Of a DNA stretch of 64,000 nt, positions 40,477-52,376 are shown piece by piece; positions within the stretch are counted from its first letter, which is position 1; every line of letters begins with the position of its first letter. A model generated the notes under the pieces. It saw nothing but the letters and a program-made list of their open reading frames with translations, did no database searches and was not told the origin of the DNA. Source of the DNA: Mycobacterium heckeshornense. Its GTDB lineage: Bacteria; Actinomycetota; Actinomycetes; Mycobacteriales; Mycobacteriaceae. The position numbers were made by a program, and so were the translations under genes. Where the stretch lies: NCBI RefSeq assembly GCF_016592155.1, contig NZ_AP024237.1:2108001-2172000 (forward strand), written 5' to 3'.

Positions 40477-43400
40477 GTGACTCCTGTGAACGATCGCACC
40501 TACGACACCGACCTGCTAGACGCCTTGTCTAAGCGGGTCATGGTGGGCGATGGTGCCATGGGCACCCAGCTGCAGGCCGCGGAGCTGACGCTCGACGACT
40601 TTCGCGGGCTGGAGGGCTGCAACGAGATTCTCAACCAGACTCGCCCCGACGTGATCGAACGGATTCACCGCGCCTACTTCGAGGCGGGCGCCGACGCCGT
40701 GGAGACCAACACCTTCGGCTGCAACCTGTCCAACCTGGGCGACTACGCCATCGCCGACCAGATCCGCGAGCTCGCGCGAAAAGGCACCGCGATCGCGCGT
40801 CGGGTCGCCGACGAGCTCGCCACACCCGACCGCAAGCGCTACGTGCTGGGATCGATGGGACCGGGCACAAAGCTGCCCACCCTCGGACACACCGAGTACG
40901 CGCAAATCCGCGACGCCTACACCGAGGCCGCGCTGGGCATGCTTGAGGCCGGCGCCGACGCGATCCTCGTCGAAACCTGCCAGGACCTGCTGCAGCTCAA
41001 GGCCGCGGTGCTGGGATCGCGGCGGGCCATGGCCCAATTCGGACGCCGCATCCCGGTGTTCACCCATGTGACAGTGGAGACGACCGGAACGATGCTGCTG
41101 GGCAGTGAGATCGGCGCGGCGCTGACCGCCGTCGAACCGCTCGGCGTCGACATGATCGGATTGAACTGTGCCACCGGGCCCGCCGAAATGGGCGAACACC
41201 TGCGTCACCTGTCCCGGCATGCCCGCATTCCGGTGTCGGTGATGCCCAATGCCGGCCTGCCAGTGCTGGGTCCCAACGGCGCCGAATACCCCCTGCAGCC
41301 AGACGAATTGGCGGAGGCGCTGGCCGGTTTCATCGCCGAGTTCGGGCTATCTCTGGTCGGTGGCTGCTGCGGCACCACCCCTGAACACATCCGCCGGGTC
41401 GCCGAGGCCGTGCGCACCGTCACACCAGGCGAGCGGCACATCACCTATGAACCGTCGGTGTCGTCGCTGTATACCGCGGTCCCCTTCAAACAGGAAGCCT
41501 CGGTGCTGGTGATTGGGGAGCGCACCAACGCGAACGGCTCCAAGGCTTTCCGCGAGGCGATGATCGCCGAGGACTACCAGAAATGCCTCGACATCGCCAA
41601 AGAGCAGACCCGCGACGGCGCGCATCTGCTGGATCTGTGCGTCGACTACGTGGGCCGCGACGGGGTCGCCGACATGGCGGCGCTGGCCAGTCGGCTGGCC
41701 ACCGCATCGACGCTGCCGATCATGCTCGACTCCACCGAAACAGCAGTATTGCGAGCGGGTTTAGAGCACCTCGGCGGCCGGTGCGCGATCAACTCGGTCA
41801 ACTACGAAGACGGCGACGGCCCCGAGTCACGGTTTGCCAAGACCATGGAGCTCGTCGCCGAACACGGCGCCGCAGTAGTGGCGCTCACCATCGACGAAGA
41901 AGGCCAGGCCCGCACCGCCGACAAGAAAGTCGCAATCGCCGAGCGGCTCATCGACGACATCACCCGCAACTGGGGTGTCGACGAGTCGTCAATCCTCATC
42001 GACTGCCTAACGTTCACCATCGCTACCGGGCAGGAGGAGTCGCGCCGCGACGGTATCGAGACCATCGAGGCCATCCGCGAGCTGAAGAAACGCCACCCGA
42101 AGGTGCAAACCACGCTCGGGTTGTCCAACATCTCCTTCGGTCTGAATCCCGCTGCGCGCCAAGTGCTCAACTCGGTGTTCCTGCACGAATGCCAGGAGGC
42201 CGGGCTGGACTCGGCGATCGTGCATGCGTCGAAAATCCTGCCCATCAATCGGATTGCAGAAGACCAGCGCACTGTCGCGCTGGATCTGATCTACGATCGC
42301 CGCCGCGAGGGCTACGACCCGCTGCAAGAGCTGATGCGGCTCTTCGAGGGAGTGTCGAGCGCGTCGTCGAAAGAATCCCGCGCCGCGGAGCTGGCCAAGC
42401 TGCCGGTGCTGGATCGGCTGGCCCAGCGCATCGTCGACGGCGAACGCAACGGCCTGGAGGCCGACCTGGACGAGGCGATGACCCTCAAGCCGCCGCTGGA
42501 GATCATCAACGACAACCTGCTTGCCGGCATGAAAACTGTTGGGGAGCTGTTCGGTTCCGGGCAGATGCAGCTGCCGTTCGTGCTGCAGTCCGCCGAGGTG
42601 ATGAAGGCCGCCGTGGCCTACTTGGAGCCGCATATGGAGAAATCCGAGAACGACTCCGGCAAGGGCCGGATCGTGCTGGCCACCGTGAAGGGTGATGTGC
42701 ACGACATCGGCAAAAACCTCGTCGACATTATCTTGAGCAACAACGGCTACGAGGTGGTCAACCTCGGCATCAAGCAACCGATCGCCAACATCCTGGAAGT
42801 CGCCGAAGACAAAAGCGCCGACGTGGTCGGCATGTCGGGGCTGCTGGTCAAGTCGACCGTGGTGATGAAGGAAAACCTCCAGGAGATGAACAGCCGCGGG
42901 GTCGCCGGGAAGTTCCCGGTACTGCTCGGCGGCGCGGCGTTGACCCGCAGCTATGTCGAAAACGACCTCGCCGAAGTCTACGAGGGCGAAGTGCATTACG
43001 CGCGAGACGCTTTCGAGGGCCTGAAGTTGATGGACACCATCATGAGCGCCAAGCGTGGCGAGGCGCCCGACACTGACAGCCCCGAGGCGATCGCCGCCCG
43101 CGAAAAGGAAGCTGAACGCAGGGCGCGGCATGAGCGCTCCAAACGAATTGCGGCGCAACGCAAAGCAGCCGAGGAGCCGATCGTCATACCGGAGCGCTCC
43201 GACGTTGCGGCCGACGTCGAGGTTCCGGCGCCACCGTTCTGGGGCTCTCGCATCGTCAAAGGTTTGGCGGTAGCCGACTACAGTGCGCTGCTCGACGAGC
43301 GTGCGCTGTTCCTCGGCCAGTGGGGCCTGCGCGGTGCCCGCGGTGGCACAGGCCCGTCGTATGAGGAATTGGTGGAGACCGAAGGGCGCCCGCGGCTGCG

Positions 43401-44055
43401 TTACTGGCTGGACCGGCTGTCCACTGACGGAATTCTCGCCCACGCCGCGGTGGTGTACGGGTATTTCCCGGCGGTCTCCGAGCGCGACGACGTCATCGTG
43501 CTCGCCGAGCCGACAGCCGATGCGCCCGAGCGGTTCCGGTTCACCTTCCCGCGCCAGCAACGCGGCCGCTTCCTGTGTATCGCCGATTTCGTCAGGTCAC
43601 GGGCGCTGGCCGCCGAACGCGGCCAGGTTGACGTGCTGCCCTTCCAATTGGTGACGATGGGCGATCCGATCGCCGAGTTCGCCAACCAGTTGTTTGCGTC
43701 CAACTCTTACCGCGACTACCTAGAGGTGCATGGCATCGGCGTGCAGCTAACCGAAGCGCTGGCCGAGTACTGGCACCGGCGTATCCGCGAGGAGCTGCGT
43801 TTCTCCGGCGACCGGGCCATGGCAGCCGAAGACCCGGAGGCGAAAGAGGATTACTTCAAGCTCGGCTATCGTGGTGCCCGGTTCTCCTTCGGCTACGGTG
43901 CCTGCCCCGACCTGGAGGACCGGGTCAAGACCATGGCGCTGCTGCAGCCCGAGCGGATCGGAGTGACGTTGTCGGAGGAAATGCAACTGCATCCCGAGCA
44001 GTCCACCGATGCCTTCGTCCTGCATCACCCTGAGGCCAAGTACTTCAACGTCTGA
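40477..44055 (+). CDS. metH: Cobalamin-dependent methionine synthase MetH
   Basis: 1192 residues from GTG 40477, equal to the M. tuberculosis length. Domains in order: homocysteine-binding (GDGAMGTQLQ, zinc cysteines in GGCCGTTPEHI), methyl-THF binding (IGERTNANGSKAF, DLCVDYVGRDG), cobalamin cap and binding (VKGDVHDIGKNLV with the axial histidine), and SAM-dependent reactivation domain (GYRGARFSFGYGACPDLEDR). It makes methionine from homocysteine. No cobalamin riboswitch is visible in the short gap to the PAC2 gene. ATG at 40465 is an alternative start. Confidence 0.96.
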   Translation: MTPVNDRTYDTDLLDALSKRVMVGDGAMGTQLQAAELTLDDFRGLEGCNEILNQTRPDVIERIHRAYFEAGADAVETNTFGCNLSNLGDYAIADQIRELARKGTAIARRVADELATPDRKRYVLGSMGPGTKLPTLGHTEYAQIRDAYTEAALGMLEAGADAILVETCQDLLQLKAAVLGSRRAMAQFGRRIPVFTHVTVETTGTMLLGSEIGAALTAVEPLGVDMIGLNCATGPAEMGEHLRHLSRHARIPVSVMPNAGLPVLGPNGAEYPLQPDELAEALAGFIAEFGLSLVGGCCGTTPEHIRRVAEAVRTVTPGERHITYEPSVSSLYTAVPFKQEASVLVIGERTNANGSKAFREAMIAEDYQKCLDIAKEQTRDGAHLLDLCVDYVGRDGVADMAALASRLATASTLPIMLDSTETAVLRAGLEHLGGRCAINSVNYEDGDGPESRFAKTMELVAEHGAAVVALTIDEEGQARTADKKVAIAERLIDDITRNWGVDESSILIDCLTFTIATGQEESRRDGIETIEAIRELKKRHPKVQTTLGLSNISFGLNPAARQVLNSVFLHECQEAGLDSAIVHASKILPINRIAEDQRTVALDLIYDRRREGYDPLQELMRLFEGVSSASSKESRAAELAKLPVLDRLAQRIVDGERNGLEADLDEAMTLKPPLEIINDNLLAGMKTVGELFGSGQMQLPFVLQSAEVMKAAVAYLEPHMEKSENDSGKGRIVLATVKGDVHDIGKNLVDIILSNNGYEVVNLGIKQPIANILEVAEDKSADVVGMSGLLVKSTVVMKENLQEMNSRGVAGKFPVLLGGAALTRSYVENDLAEVYEGEVHYARDAFEGLKLMDTIMSAKRGEAPDTDSPEAIAAREKEAERRARHERSKRIAAQRKAAEEPIVIPERSDVAADVEVPAPPFWGSRIVKGLAVADYSALLDERALFLGQWGLRGARGGTGPSYEELVETEGRPRLRYWLDRLSTDGILAHAAVVYGYFPAVSERDDVIVLAEPTADAPERFRFTFPRQQRGRFLCIADFVRSRALAAERGQVDVLPFQLVTMGDPIAEFANQLFASNSYRDYLEVHGIGVQLTEALAEYWHRRIREELRFSGDRAMAAEDPEAKEDYFKLGYRGARFSFGYGACPDLEDRVKTMALLQPERIGVTLSEEMQLHPEQSTDAFVLHHPEAKYFNV

Positions 44056-44060
44056 CGCCT

Positions 44061-45461
44061 ATGGCTGACTCGGCGCGGGTCCGGACCGCCGTCCGGTTCG
44101 CCTCGGTGGCCGCGCTCGGCGGGCTGATATTCGGCTACGACGTCTCGGTCACCAACGGGGCGGTGGCCGCGCTGCAAGACCAATTCAGGGTCGGCAATAC
44201 GTTGTTGGGTTTGGCCGCCGGCGCGGGTCTGGTGGGTGCCGCCGCGGGCGCGATTACCGCAGGACGCATCGCGGACCGGATGGGCCGGCGATCGATGATG
44301 AAGCTGGCCGCCGCGCTGTTCCTGATCTGCGGCCTGGGCACCGGGCTGGCCGGCGACGTCTGGATGTTCGTCGCATGCCACAGCGTGGGCGGGTTCGGTA
44401 TCGGCGTCGCGTCGGTGGTGTCCCCGGCCTACATTGCCGAGATCTCGCCACCGGGTATCCGCGGTCGGCTCGGTTCACTGCAGCAGCTGGCCATCGTCTG
44501 CGGAATCTTTCTGGCCCTGGCCGTCGCCTGGCTGCCGTTTCACCTTGCGGGCGGTTCGCGCGAAGAACTATGGCTGGGGCTGGCCGCGTGGCGCTGGACG
44601 TTCCTCGCCGAGACCGTCCCAGCGCTCCTCTACGGAGCGTTGGCCTTCACGATCCCGGAGTCTCCGCGCTATCTCGTTGCCGCACAACGTGTCTCGGAAG
44701 CTCATCGGGTGCTTTCCGAGGTGCTCGAGGATCGCCAAGTCGAAGCCACGGTAGAACGCATCCAAGCAACGCTGCAACGCGAGCACCGGCCGTCGTGGCG
44801 TGACCTGCGCAAGCCGTCGGGCGGTTTGTACGGCATCGTGTGGGTCGGTCTGGGGGTGGCGGCCTTTCAGCAGCTCGTCGGGATCACCGTGATCTTCTAC
44901 TACGGCAGCGTGCTGTGGCAGGCAGTGGGTTTCGGGGAGAACGCGTCGTTCGGCATCGCTGTCGCCACCGCCTTTGTCAACGTCGTGATCACGTTGATCG
45001 CGATGGCGCTCATCGATAAGGTCGGCCGCAAGCCGCTGCTGTTGACGGGATCGGCCGGCATGGCGTTGATGTTGGCGGTGCTATCGCTTGTCTTCGCCCA
45101 CGTTCCGATCATCGGTGGCAAGCCGCACCTCAGCGGAGCCTCCGGGGTGGTCGCCCTGGTCGCCGCCAACGTCTTCGTCGTCGCGTTCGCTGTCTCGTGG
45201 GGGCCCGGGCTATGGGTGCTCCTCGGCGAGATATTTCCCAACCGCATCCGTGCCGCGGCAGTGGGATTGGCCAGCGCCTGCCAATGGCTGACCAACTTCG
45301 CGGTTGCGTTCACCTTCCCGGGGCTGCGTCACGCCCTCGGATTCGCCTACGGCTTCTATGCGCTGTGTGCAACGCTGTCATTCGTATTCGTGTGGCGATA
45401 TGTCCGGGAGACCAAGGGCGTATCTCTAGAAGACATGCACGCCGAACTGCTGCACGAGTGA
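44061..45461 (+). CDS. MFS sugar-porter family transporter
   Basis: 466 residues, 12 membrane helices. Sugar porter marks: [15 protein letters not shown] in helix 1, [10 protein letters not shown] loop, PESPRYL after helix 6, [13 protein letters not shown] in helix 7, [10 protein letters not shown], and the C-terminal [11 protein letters not shown]. Similar to SugI of M. tuberculosis; the substrate is unknown. It starts 5 bases after metH. In M. tuberculosis this place holds a PPE gene, so this is a point of difference. Confidence 0.88.
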   Translation: MADSARVRTAVRFASVAALGGLIFGYDVSVTNGAVAALQDQFRVGNTLLGLAAGAGLVGAAAGAITAGRIADRMGRRSMMKLAAALFLICGLGTGLAGDVWMFVACHSVGGFGIGVASVVSPAYIAEISPPGIRGRLGSLQQLAIVCGIFLALAVAWLPFHLAGGSREELWLGLAAWRWTFLAETVPALLYGALAFTIPESPRYLVAAQRVSEAHRVLSEVLEDRQVEATVERIQATLQREHRPSWRDLRKPSGGLYGIVWVGLGVAAFQQLVGITVIFYYGSVLWQAVGFGENASFGIAVATAFVNVVITLIAMALIDKVGRKPLLLTGSAGMALMLAVLSLVFAHVPIIGGKPHLSGASGVVALVAANVFVVAFAVSWGPGLWVLLGEIFPNRIRAAAVGLASACQWLTNFAVAFTFPGLRHALGFAYGFYALCATLSFVFVWRYVRETKGVSLEDMHAELLHE

Positions 45462-45519
45462 ACCTGCAACCCGCACCGGCGTCGAGCATGAAAACCGCCG
45501 TGACTTAGCTGGCCGGGAC

Positions 45520-45801
45520 GTGAAACAATCGCTGGCCGTGAAGACCTTCGAGGACTTGTTCGCCGAACTGGGCGAGCGTGCCCGCACCCGACCCGCTGGC
45601 AGCGCCACCGTGGCCGCGTTGGACGGCGGGGTTCATGAGCTCGGCAAGAAGATTCTCGAGGAAGCTGGTGAGGTGTGGCTGGCCGCCGAACACGAGCCTG
45701 ACGACGCCCTGGCCGAGGAGATCAGTCAGTTGTTGTATTGGACGCAGGTGCTCATGATTTCGCGTGGCCTCACGCTCGACGACGTGTATCGGAAGCTGTG
45801 A
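45520..45801 (+). CDS. hisE: Phosphoribosyl-ATP diphosphatase HisE
   Basis: 93 residues, same length as the M. tuberculosis protein. All-helical MazG-like fold with the metal-binding [13 protein letters not shown] and the C-terminal TLDDVYRKL. Catalyses the second step of histidine synthesis. GTG start; the stop overlaps the hisG ATG (TGATG). Confidence 0.95.
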   Translation: MKQSLAVKTFEDLFAELGERARTRPAGSATVAALDGGVHELGKKILEEAGEVWLAAEHEPDDALAEEISQLLYWTQVLMISRGLTLDDVYRKL

Positions 45802-46661
45802 TGCTGCGCGTCGCGGTTCCCAACAAGGGTGCACTCAGTGAGCCGGCCATCGAGATCTTGTCAGAAGCCGGCTACCGCCGTCGCACCGACTCGAAGGACC
45901 TGACCGTCCTCGATCCGGTCAACAACGTCGAGTTCTTTTTTCTGCGGCCCAAAGACATTGCTGTCTACGTCGGATCCGGCGACTTGGATTTCGGGATCAC
46001 CGGACGTGACCTGGTACGCGAGTCCGATGCGCCGGTGCGCGAACGTTTGGCGCTTGGTTTCGGGTCTTCCAGCTTCCGCTACGCCGCACCCGCTGGACGC
46101 GAGTGGACCACCGCCGACCTGGCTGGCATCCGAATCGCCACAGCCTACCCGAACCTGGTACAAAAAGACTTGGCCGCCAAAGGGATTGAGGCAACAGTCA
46201 TCCGGCTAGATGGGGCCGTAGAGATTTCGGTGCAACTGGGCGTGGCCGATGCCATCGCCGACGTAGTGGGCTCTGGTCGCACGTTGGGCCTGCATGACTT
46301 AGTGGCCTTTGGTGAACCGCTGTGTGATTCGGAGGCGGTGCTCATCGAGCGAACCGATCACGACCGGCACGACCCCGCCAAAGTTGCCGCCCGCGATCAG
46401 ATGGTGGCCCGCATCCAGGGCGTTGTGTTCGGCCAGAAGTATTTGATGCTGGACTATGACTGCCCGCGTGCGGCGCTCGACCAGGCCACCTCGATCACCC
46501 CGGGATTGGAGTCACCGACCATTGCGCCGCTGGCAGACCCCGACTGGGTGGCGGTGCGTGCTTTGGTGCCCCGCAGCGACGTCAACGCGATCATGGACGA
46601 GCTTGCCGCGATCGGGGCCAAGGCGATCCTGGCTTCCGACATCCGTTTCTGCCGATTCTGA
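45801..46661 (+). CDS. hisG: ATP phosphoribosyltransferase HisG (long form)
   Basis: 286 residues. First enzyme of histidine synthesis and the feedback-controlled one; the long form carries a C-terminal regulatory ACT-like domain (about 212-286, ending DIRFCRF). The core has [33 protein letters not shown] and the PRPP loop region [11 protein letters not shown]. Translation is coupled to hisE. Confidence 0.95.
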   Translation: MLRVAVPNKGALSEPAIEILSEAGYRRRTDSKDLTVLDPVNNVEFFFLRPKDIAVYVGSGDLDFGITGRDLVRESDAPVRERLALGFGSSSFRYAAPAGREWTTADLAGIRIATAYPNLVQKDLAAKGIEATVIRLDGAVEISVQLGVADAIADVVGSGRTLGLHDLVAFGEPLCDSEAVLIERTDHDRHDPAKVAARDQMVARIQGVVFGQKYLMLDYDCPRAALDQATSITPGLESPTIAPLADPDWVAVRALVPRSDVNAIMDELAAIGAKAILASDIRFCRF

Positions 46662-46740
46662 GCGCGCCGAGGTTTCAGCGCGGTGGGTGTGTTAGCGTCC
46701 GGCTGAGCCAATTGTCCGGCTCCTTGGCAGGAGGACCGCC

Positions 46741-47223
46741 GTGACGCACTTTCTTGTGCTGCTGCTCGCGTTGTTGATCGGTGTGGTCGCCGGGTTACGC
46801 GCCGTGACCGCTCCGGCCGTTGTTGCGTGGGCGGCCCTGCTCGACTGGATCAACCTGGCCGGGACGTGGGCATCGTGGGTCGCCCACCCGGTGACGGTCA
46901 CCATCTTCACCGTGTTTGCGGTCGGCGAACTCGTCGCCGACAAGCTGCCGATGACGCCGAGTCGCACCGCTGCCGCCTCGTTCATCGCACGAATCCTATT
47001 GGGGGCCTTCGCGGGCGCCGTTATCGGCACCGCCTGGGGCTATACCTGGGGTGGACTCGGCGCAGGCATTACGGGTGCGGTACTCGGCACCCTGGGCGGT
47101 TACGCGGCACGGACTCGACTGGTCGGCGCCGCCGGCGGGCACGACCTGCCGGTCGCGCTGGTCGAAGATGCGGTTGCAATCCTTGGCGGGTTTGCGGTCG
47201 CAGCGATGACAGGCGTTCTCTAG
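46741..47223 (+). CDS. DUF4126 membrane protein (Rv2120c-like)
   Basis: 160 residues, four to five hydrophobic segments with GLRAVTAPAVVAWAA near the start and many Gly-rich turns (GGLGAGITGAVLGTLGG). DUF4126 family, function unknown. GTG start with GCAGGAGGA in front. Its stop overlaps that of the convergent RecB-like gene by four bases. Confidence 0.87.
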   Translation: MTHFLVLLLALLIGVVAGLRAVTAPAVVAWAALLDWINLAGTWASWVAHPVTVTIFTVFAVGELVADKLPMTPSRTAAASFIARILLGAFAGAVIGTAWGYTWGGLGAGITGAVLGTLGGYAARTRLVGAAGGHDLPVALVEDAVAILGGFAVAAMTGVL

Positions 47224-48122
47224 CAGAACAATTCAGTCGCGTCTTCAGGCGTACTCGCCAGGCCCGCCGACTCGGTCGCCCGGTCGGCGGGCCAGCCCGG
47301 GTAGGGCGGCGGCGTCCCGCCGAACTCCGGGCAGTGCTGCTGGTGCGGGCACCACTCACATAGCCGCGACGGCCTGGACCGGAAATCGCCAGTCGCACCG
47401 GCGGATTGGATGGCCCGCCAGATCGCAATCAACGTCTTCTCGAAGCGCAGCAGCTCCTCGCGCTCGGGGGAGTAGTCGAGCAGCTCACCGTCGGCCAAGT
47501 AGATGAGCCGCAGCCGGGTCGGCAGCACACCCCGCGAGCGCAGCAGCGCCACCGCATAGAACTTCATCTGAAACAAGGCCTTGAACTCGGCAAGCGCGCG
47601 CGCCGCCGGCGGCGCCTTGCCGGTCTTGTAGTCGACCACCCGCAGCTCGCCGGTGGGAGCGACATCGATGCGGTCGATAAAGCCGCGCAGCAGCGTGCCA
47701 TCGGCCAGCTCAACTTCGACGCGCTGTTCGCAGCTTTGCGGGTCGAACCGGGTCGGGTCCTCTAACCGGTAGTAGCCGGACAACAACGCGCGGGCCTCGT
47801 CGAGCATCTCGGCTTGCTCGGCCGGACTCAGCGCGGCGGCCAAAGCGGGTTCCCCGGCGACCAGTTGCTCCCACACCGGTGCCACCAGCGCCACGGCGGC
47901 GTCCCGGTCCCGCTGCGCCGGGGGCAAACCGTACAGCTGTTCCAGCGCGGCGTGAACCACCGATCCGCGCAGCTGAGCTACCGACGGCGGCTCAGGCAAC
48001 CGGTCGATCGCCCGGAACCGATACAGCAGCGGGCACTGCTTGAAATCCGCTGCCCGCGACGGCGACAGCGCCGGACGGGTTCGGGTGCCCGGCTCGTCGC
48101 GTACCGCAGCCTGGCCGCACAT
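47220..48122 (-). CDS. RecB/Cas4-like PD-(D/E)XK nuclease (Rv2119-like)
   Basis: 300 residues. The nuclease core shows GSVVHAALEQLY, GFIDRIDVAPTGELRVVDYKTGK (D...DYK) and QMKFYAVALLR. Cysteines in FKQCPLLYRF and the C-terminal CEWCPHQQHC are arranged as in iron-sulfur containing RecB-family nucleases. A role in DNA repair is likely but the partner is unknown. It is divergent from trmI. Confidence 0.88.
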   Translation of the reverse strand: MCGQAAVRDEPGTRTRPALSPSRAADFKQCPLLYRFRAIDRLPEPPSVAQLRGSVVHAALEQLYGLPPAQRDRDAAVALVAPVWEQLVAGEPALAAALSPAEQAEMLDEARALLSGYYRLEDPTRFDPQSCEQRVEVELADGTLLRGFIDRIDVAPTGELRVVDYKTGKAPPAARALAEFKALFQMKFYAVALLRSRGVLPTRLRLIYLADGELLDYSPEREELLRFEKTLIAIWRAIQSAGATGDFRSRPSRLCEWCPHQQHCPEFGGTPPPYPGWPADRATESAGLASTPEDATELFC

Positions 48123-48190
48123 AGCAGCAGCCTAGAAGCGAGGTCCGACAAACCCGCGCACCGTTTTCGGCGCGTCTGCTGGCAGGCTAG

Positions 48191-49030
<840 letters not shown>

Positions 49031-49044
49031 GGCTCGCCGACCCC

Positions 49045-49341
49045 TCAGTCGTCGTCGCTGCGATGCAGGCCGCGGCGCACCGACAGCAACTCGAACTCCG
49101 GGTGCGCCGCCACCAGGCGTTCAGCGGCGTCGAGCACATCGACGGTGTGGCCGCGGTCGGCGGACACCATGGCCACCCCGATGCCGGCCCGCCGGTAAAG
49201 ATTGTGTGAACCGGTCTCGGCGGCGGACACGCTGAACTTGCGCTGCAGTTCGGCCACGAGCGGGCGGATCACCGACCGCTTTTGTTTGAGCGAGCGCACG
49301 TCGCCGAGCAGCACGTCGAATTCGAGCCAGCCGATCCACAT
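49045..49341 (-). CDS. DUF503 family protein (Rv2117-like)
   Basis: 98 residues, MWIGWLEFDVLLGDVRSLKQ, the DUF503 (YlxP) pattern, with the RSVIRPLVAELQRKF and DVLDAAERLVAAHPEFEL segments. Family function unknown, linked to the ribosome factor RbfA in some genomes. The ATG at 49341 is the conserved start; the open frame upstream runs back into the neighbouring lipoprotein gene and is not used. Confidence 0.9.
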   Translation of the reverse strand: MWIGWLEFDVLLGDVRSLKQKRSVIRPLVAELQRKFSVSAAETGSHNLYRRAGIGVAMVSADRGHTVDVLDAAERLVAAHPEFELLSVRRGLHRSDDD

Positions 49342-49349
49342 GGCCGCGA

Positions 49350-49892
49350 TCACGGGGTCGGCGCGGGTGGTGTGGCGGGCGGCGAATTGCCCAAGCCCAG
49401 CAGCATTGCCGCTGTCTGCTGGGACAACTGCCATCCGCCCTGGTATGGCTTGAACTCCATCGGGAACGAAAACCCGGCAGTGTCCCGCTTCGGTGAGGTG
49501 ACGTTGACGGTGGCCACCACGTCGGCGGGATGCTTGTCCGACCAGGAGATGTCGGTTGCGTTGAAGGTCACGGGCGCATAGCCGCCGTCGATCAACGCGG
49601 TGGGGAATCGGTCCAGGGCGGCGGCGTTGTCCGGGGTCGCGCTTTCGACCAGGCTGAGCTTCTGATCGCCGGGCACCGCCGGGTCGGCCAGCCGGTAGAG
49701 CACGTCGGTGAGGGCCTCCGGCGGGGGCAGCGGCGCGACCTGGGCAGGCGTCGCTGGAGGGGCCGCGGGCTGCGACGACCGCGCGGCCGGTGACGACGGG
49801 GCAGAACCGCGTTCGCCGTGTGCGCACCCGGATAGCCCGAGCGCCGCCACAACGGTGGCGGCGCTCAACACGGTGGCCAGCTGCCTGGGCAT
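49350..49892 (-). CDS. lppK: Lipoprotein LppK, MTB12-like domain
   Basis: 180 residues. Signal peptide with lipobox ALGLSGC (Cys23), an Ala/Ser/Pro-rich linker (about 25-58), then a domain with [28 protein letters not shown] and [14 protein letters not shown]. This domain is clearly related to that of the next gene upstream (49908-50402). Likely outer face of the cell membrane; function unknown. Confidence 0.88.
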   Translation of the reverse strand: MPRQLATVLSAATVVAALGLSGCAHGERGSAPSSPAARSSQPAAPPATPAQVAPLPPPEALTDVLYRLADPAVPGDQKLSLVESATPDNAAALDRFPTALIDGGYAPVTFNATDISWSDKHPADVVATVNVTSPKRDTAGFSFPMEFKPYQGGWQLSQQTAAMLLGLGNSPPATPPAPTP

Positions 49893-49907
49893 CCCATCCA
49901 GGAGCGG

Positions 49908-50402
49908 TCAGCCGGCCGCCTGCACGGCCTGCAGCAGCGACATCGCTGAACCGCGGGACAGCTTCCAGCCGCCCTGGTTGACGAACGTGATGTTCTGCGT
50001 GGTGGGCGCAAGATTCGGACCCGAGGCCGTGATGTCCGCCGACGCCGCACCGGGACCGGCCGGCGTGATGTTCGCCACATTGAACGTCAGCGGGAGCGAG
50101 CCGTTTCGCGCGGCTTTTTGCAGCTGCCGGTCGGCGATGCGGCCCTCGACCCCGCCGACACCGCCTTCAACCAGATAGCTCTTGCTGGCAAACGGAATGT
50201 TGGGATTCTGCAGTCCGTTGAGAACGTTGATCAGCTGGTCGGGAGTTGGTACGTCCGCCGCCGGATCCAGCGGCAGCGGCGCACCGAAGACCACCGGCTG
50301 CACGTGCGGAGGGGACACGGCCTCGGATGCAAGTGACGTCACACCGGCTGCGGCCGCGCCGACTGCAGCGACGGTGAGCAAGCCTGTGGCTAGGGATTTC
50401 AC
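49908..50402 (-). CDS. MTB12/CFP-2-like secreted protein
   Basis: 164 residues with a cleavable-type signal ([20 protein letters not shown]) without a lipobox cysteine. The body ([26 protein letters not shown]-like [36 protein letters not shown]) matches the mycobacterial low-molecular-weight antigen MTB12 (Rv2376c), which lies elsewhere in M. tuberculosis. It lies 15 bases upstream of lppK on the same strand, and both encode the same domain, so they look like tandem paralogs. Confidence 0.88.
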   Translation of the reverse strand: MKSLATGLLTVAAVGAAAAGVTSLASEAVSPPHVQPVVFGAPLPLDPAADVPTPDQLINVLNGLQNPNIPFASKSYLVEGGVGGVEGRIADRQLQKAARNGSLPLTFNVANITPAGPGAASADITASGPNLAPTTQNITFVNQGGWKLSRGSAMSLLQAVQAAG

Positions 50403-50553
50403 GGTCTCGGATGTCCTTTCGATCGGCCCGATTCAGTGCGAAGGTTACCAATGGTACTTATGTGTTGAATTTTGATCCCCGCACGAATGCCGAATCGCCG
50501 GTAGCGTTGAAGTATCCGCCGCGCCAACATCCGGCGCGCGAAAGGAGCTCAAC

Positions 50554-52368
50554 ATGGGTGACTCAGAGCGTGAAACGTTCGGACCCCCGATGTCCAGCGA
50601 CGACGCCGCAGAGTTAGAAGAGCTGCGACGCGAGGCCGCCCTGCTCCGGGAGCAACTCGAAAACGCCGTCGGACAGCAGGGGTCAGTCCGTGGTGCCCGC
50701 GATGTGCACCAGCTGGAGGCGCGGATCGACTCCCTCGCCGCCCGTAACTCCAAATTGATGGAAACCCTGAAGGAGGCACGCCAGCAGCTGTTGGCTCTCC
50801 GCGAGGAAGTCGACCGGCTCGGGCAGCCGCCCAGCGGTTACGGTGTGCTGCTGTCCACACACGACGACAACACCGTCGACGTGTTCACCTCCGGCCGCAA
50901 AATGCGCCTGACGTGCTCACCGAATATTGACGTCAAGTCACTTAAGAAGGGGCAAACCGTTCGGCTAAATGAGGCCCTGACCGTCGTCGAGGCCGGCAAT
51001 TTCGAATCGGTCGGCGAAATTTCCACATTGCGTGAAATTCTCGCCGACGGGCACCGGGCGCTGGTCGTCGGCCACGCCGACGAGGAACGCATCGTCTGGC
51101 TGGCCGAGCCGCTGGTGGCCGAGAACCTGCCCGACGGTGTCCCCGAAGCGCTCAACGACGACACCCGCCCCCGCAAGCTGCGTCCCGGTGACTCCTTGCT
51201 GGTCGACACCAAGGCGGGGTATGCATTCGAGCGCATCCCCAAGGCGGAGGTCGAAGACCTGGTGCTCGAAGAGGTGCCCGATGTCAGCTACGACGACATC
51301 GGCGGGCTGAGCCGGCAGATCGAGCAGATCCGCGACGCGGTCGAGCTGCCGTTCCTGCACAAGGAGCTCTACAAGGAATACGCGCTGCGCCCGCCCAAGG
51401 GCGTGTTGCTCTACGGCCCGCCCGGCTGCGGCAAGACGCTGATCGCCAAGGCGGTGGCCAACTCGCTGGCCAAGAAGATGGCCGAGGTCCGCGGCGACGA
51501 CGCCAAGGAGGCGAAGTCGTACTTCCTCAACATCAAGGGCCCGGAGCTGCTCAACAAGTTCGTCGGCGAGACCGAGCGTCACATCCGGCTGATCTTCCAG
51601 CGCGCCCGCGAGAAGGCCTCGGAGGGCACCCCGGTCATCGTGTTCTTCGACGAGATGGACTCGATCTTCCGCACCCGCGGCACCGGGGTCTCCTCGGACG
51701 TGGAGACGACCGTGGTGCCCCAGCTGCTGAGCGAGATCGACGGCGTGGAGGGGCTGGAGAACGTCATCGTGATCGGTGCCTCCAACCGCGAGGACATGAT
51801 CGACCCGGCGATCCTGCGGCCGGGGCGCCTCGACGTGAAGATCAAGATCGAGCGTCCGGATGCCGAGGCGGCGCAGGACATCTTTTCCAAGTACCTCACC
51901 GAGGATCTGCCGGTGCACGCCGACGACCTCGCCGAGTTCGGCGGCGATCGCGCAGCGTGCATCAAGGGGATGATCGAGAAGGTCGTCGACCGGATGTACG
52001 CCGAGATCGACGAAAACCGGTTCCTGGAGGTCACCTACGCCAACGGCGACAAAGAAGTCATGTACTTCAAGGACTTCAACTCCGGGGCGATGATCCAGAA
52101 CGTCGTCGACCGGGCGAAGAAGAACGCGATCAAATCGGTGCTGGAGACCGGCCAGCCCGGGCTGCGGATCCAGCATCTGCTCGACTCCATCGCCGACGAG
52201 TTCGCCGAGAACGAGGACCTGCCCAACACCACCAACCCCGATGACTGGGCGCGGATCTCGGGCAAGAAGGGCGAGCGGATCGTCTACATCCGCACCCTGG
52301 TCACCGGCAAGAGCTCGAGCGCGTCGCGAGCCATCGACACCGAATCCAACCTGGGCCAGTACCTGTAG
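50554..52368 (+). CDS. mpa: Proteasome-associated AAA ATPase Mpa (ARC)
   Basis: 604 residues. N-terminal coiled coil (about 17-90) that captures Pup, two OB domains (about 95-240), and the AAA module with Walker A GPPGCGKT (288-295), Walker [11 protein letters not shown] and the arginine finger region. The C-terminus ends GQYL, the tail that docks on the 20S proteasome. It unfolds pupylated proteins. AAGGAG lies before the ATG. Confidence 0.97.
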   Translation: MGDSERETFGPPMSSDDAAELEELRREAALLREQLENAVGQQGSVRGARDVHQLEARIDSLAARNSKLMETLKEARQQLLALREEVDRLGQPPSGYGVLLSTHDDNTVDVFTSGRKMRLTCSPNIDVKSLKKGQTVRLNEALTVVEAGNFESVGEISTLREILADGHRALVVGHADEERIVWLAEPLVAENLPDGVPEALNDDTRPRKLRPGDSLLVDTKAGYAFERIPKAEVEDLVLEEVPDVSYDDIGGLSRQIEQIRDAVELPFLHKELYKEYALRPPKGVLLYGPPGCGKTLIAKAVANSLAKKMAEVRGDDAKEAKSYFLNIKGPELLNKFVGETERHIRLIFQRAREKASEGTPVIVFFDEMDSIFRTRGTGVSSDVETTVVPQLLSEIDGVEGLENVIVIGASNREDMIDPAILRPGRLDVKIKIERPDAEAAQDIFSKYLTEDLPVHADDLAEFGGDRAACIKGMIEKVVDRMYAEIDENRFLEVTYANGDKEVMYFKDFNSGAMIQNVVDRAKKNAIKSVLETGQPGLRIQHLLDSIADEFAENEDLPNTTNPDDWARISGKKGERIVYIRTLVTGKSSSASRAIDTESNLGQYL

Positions 52369-52376
52369 TCGCGGGC

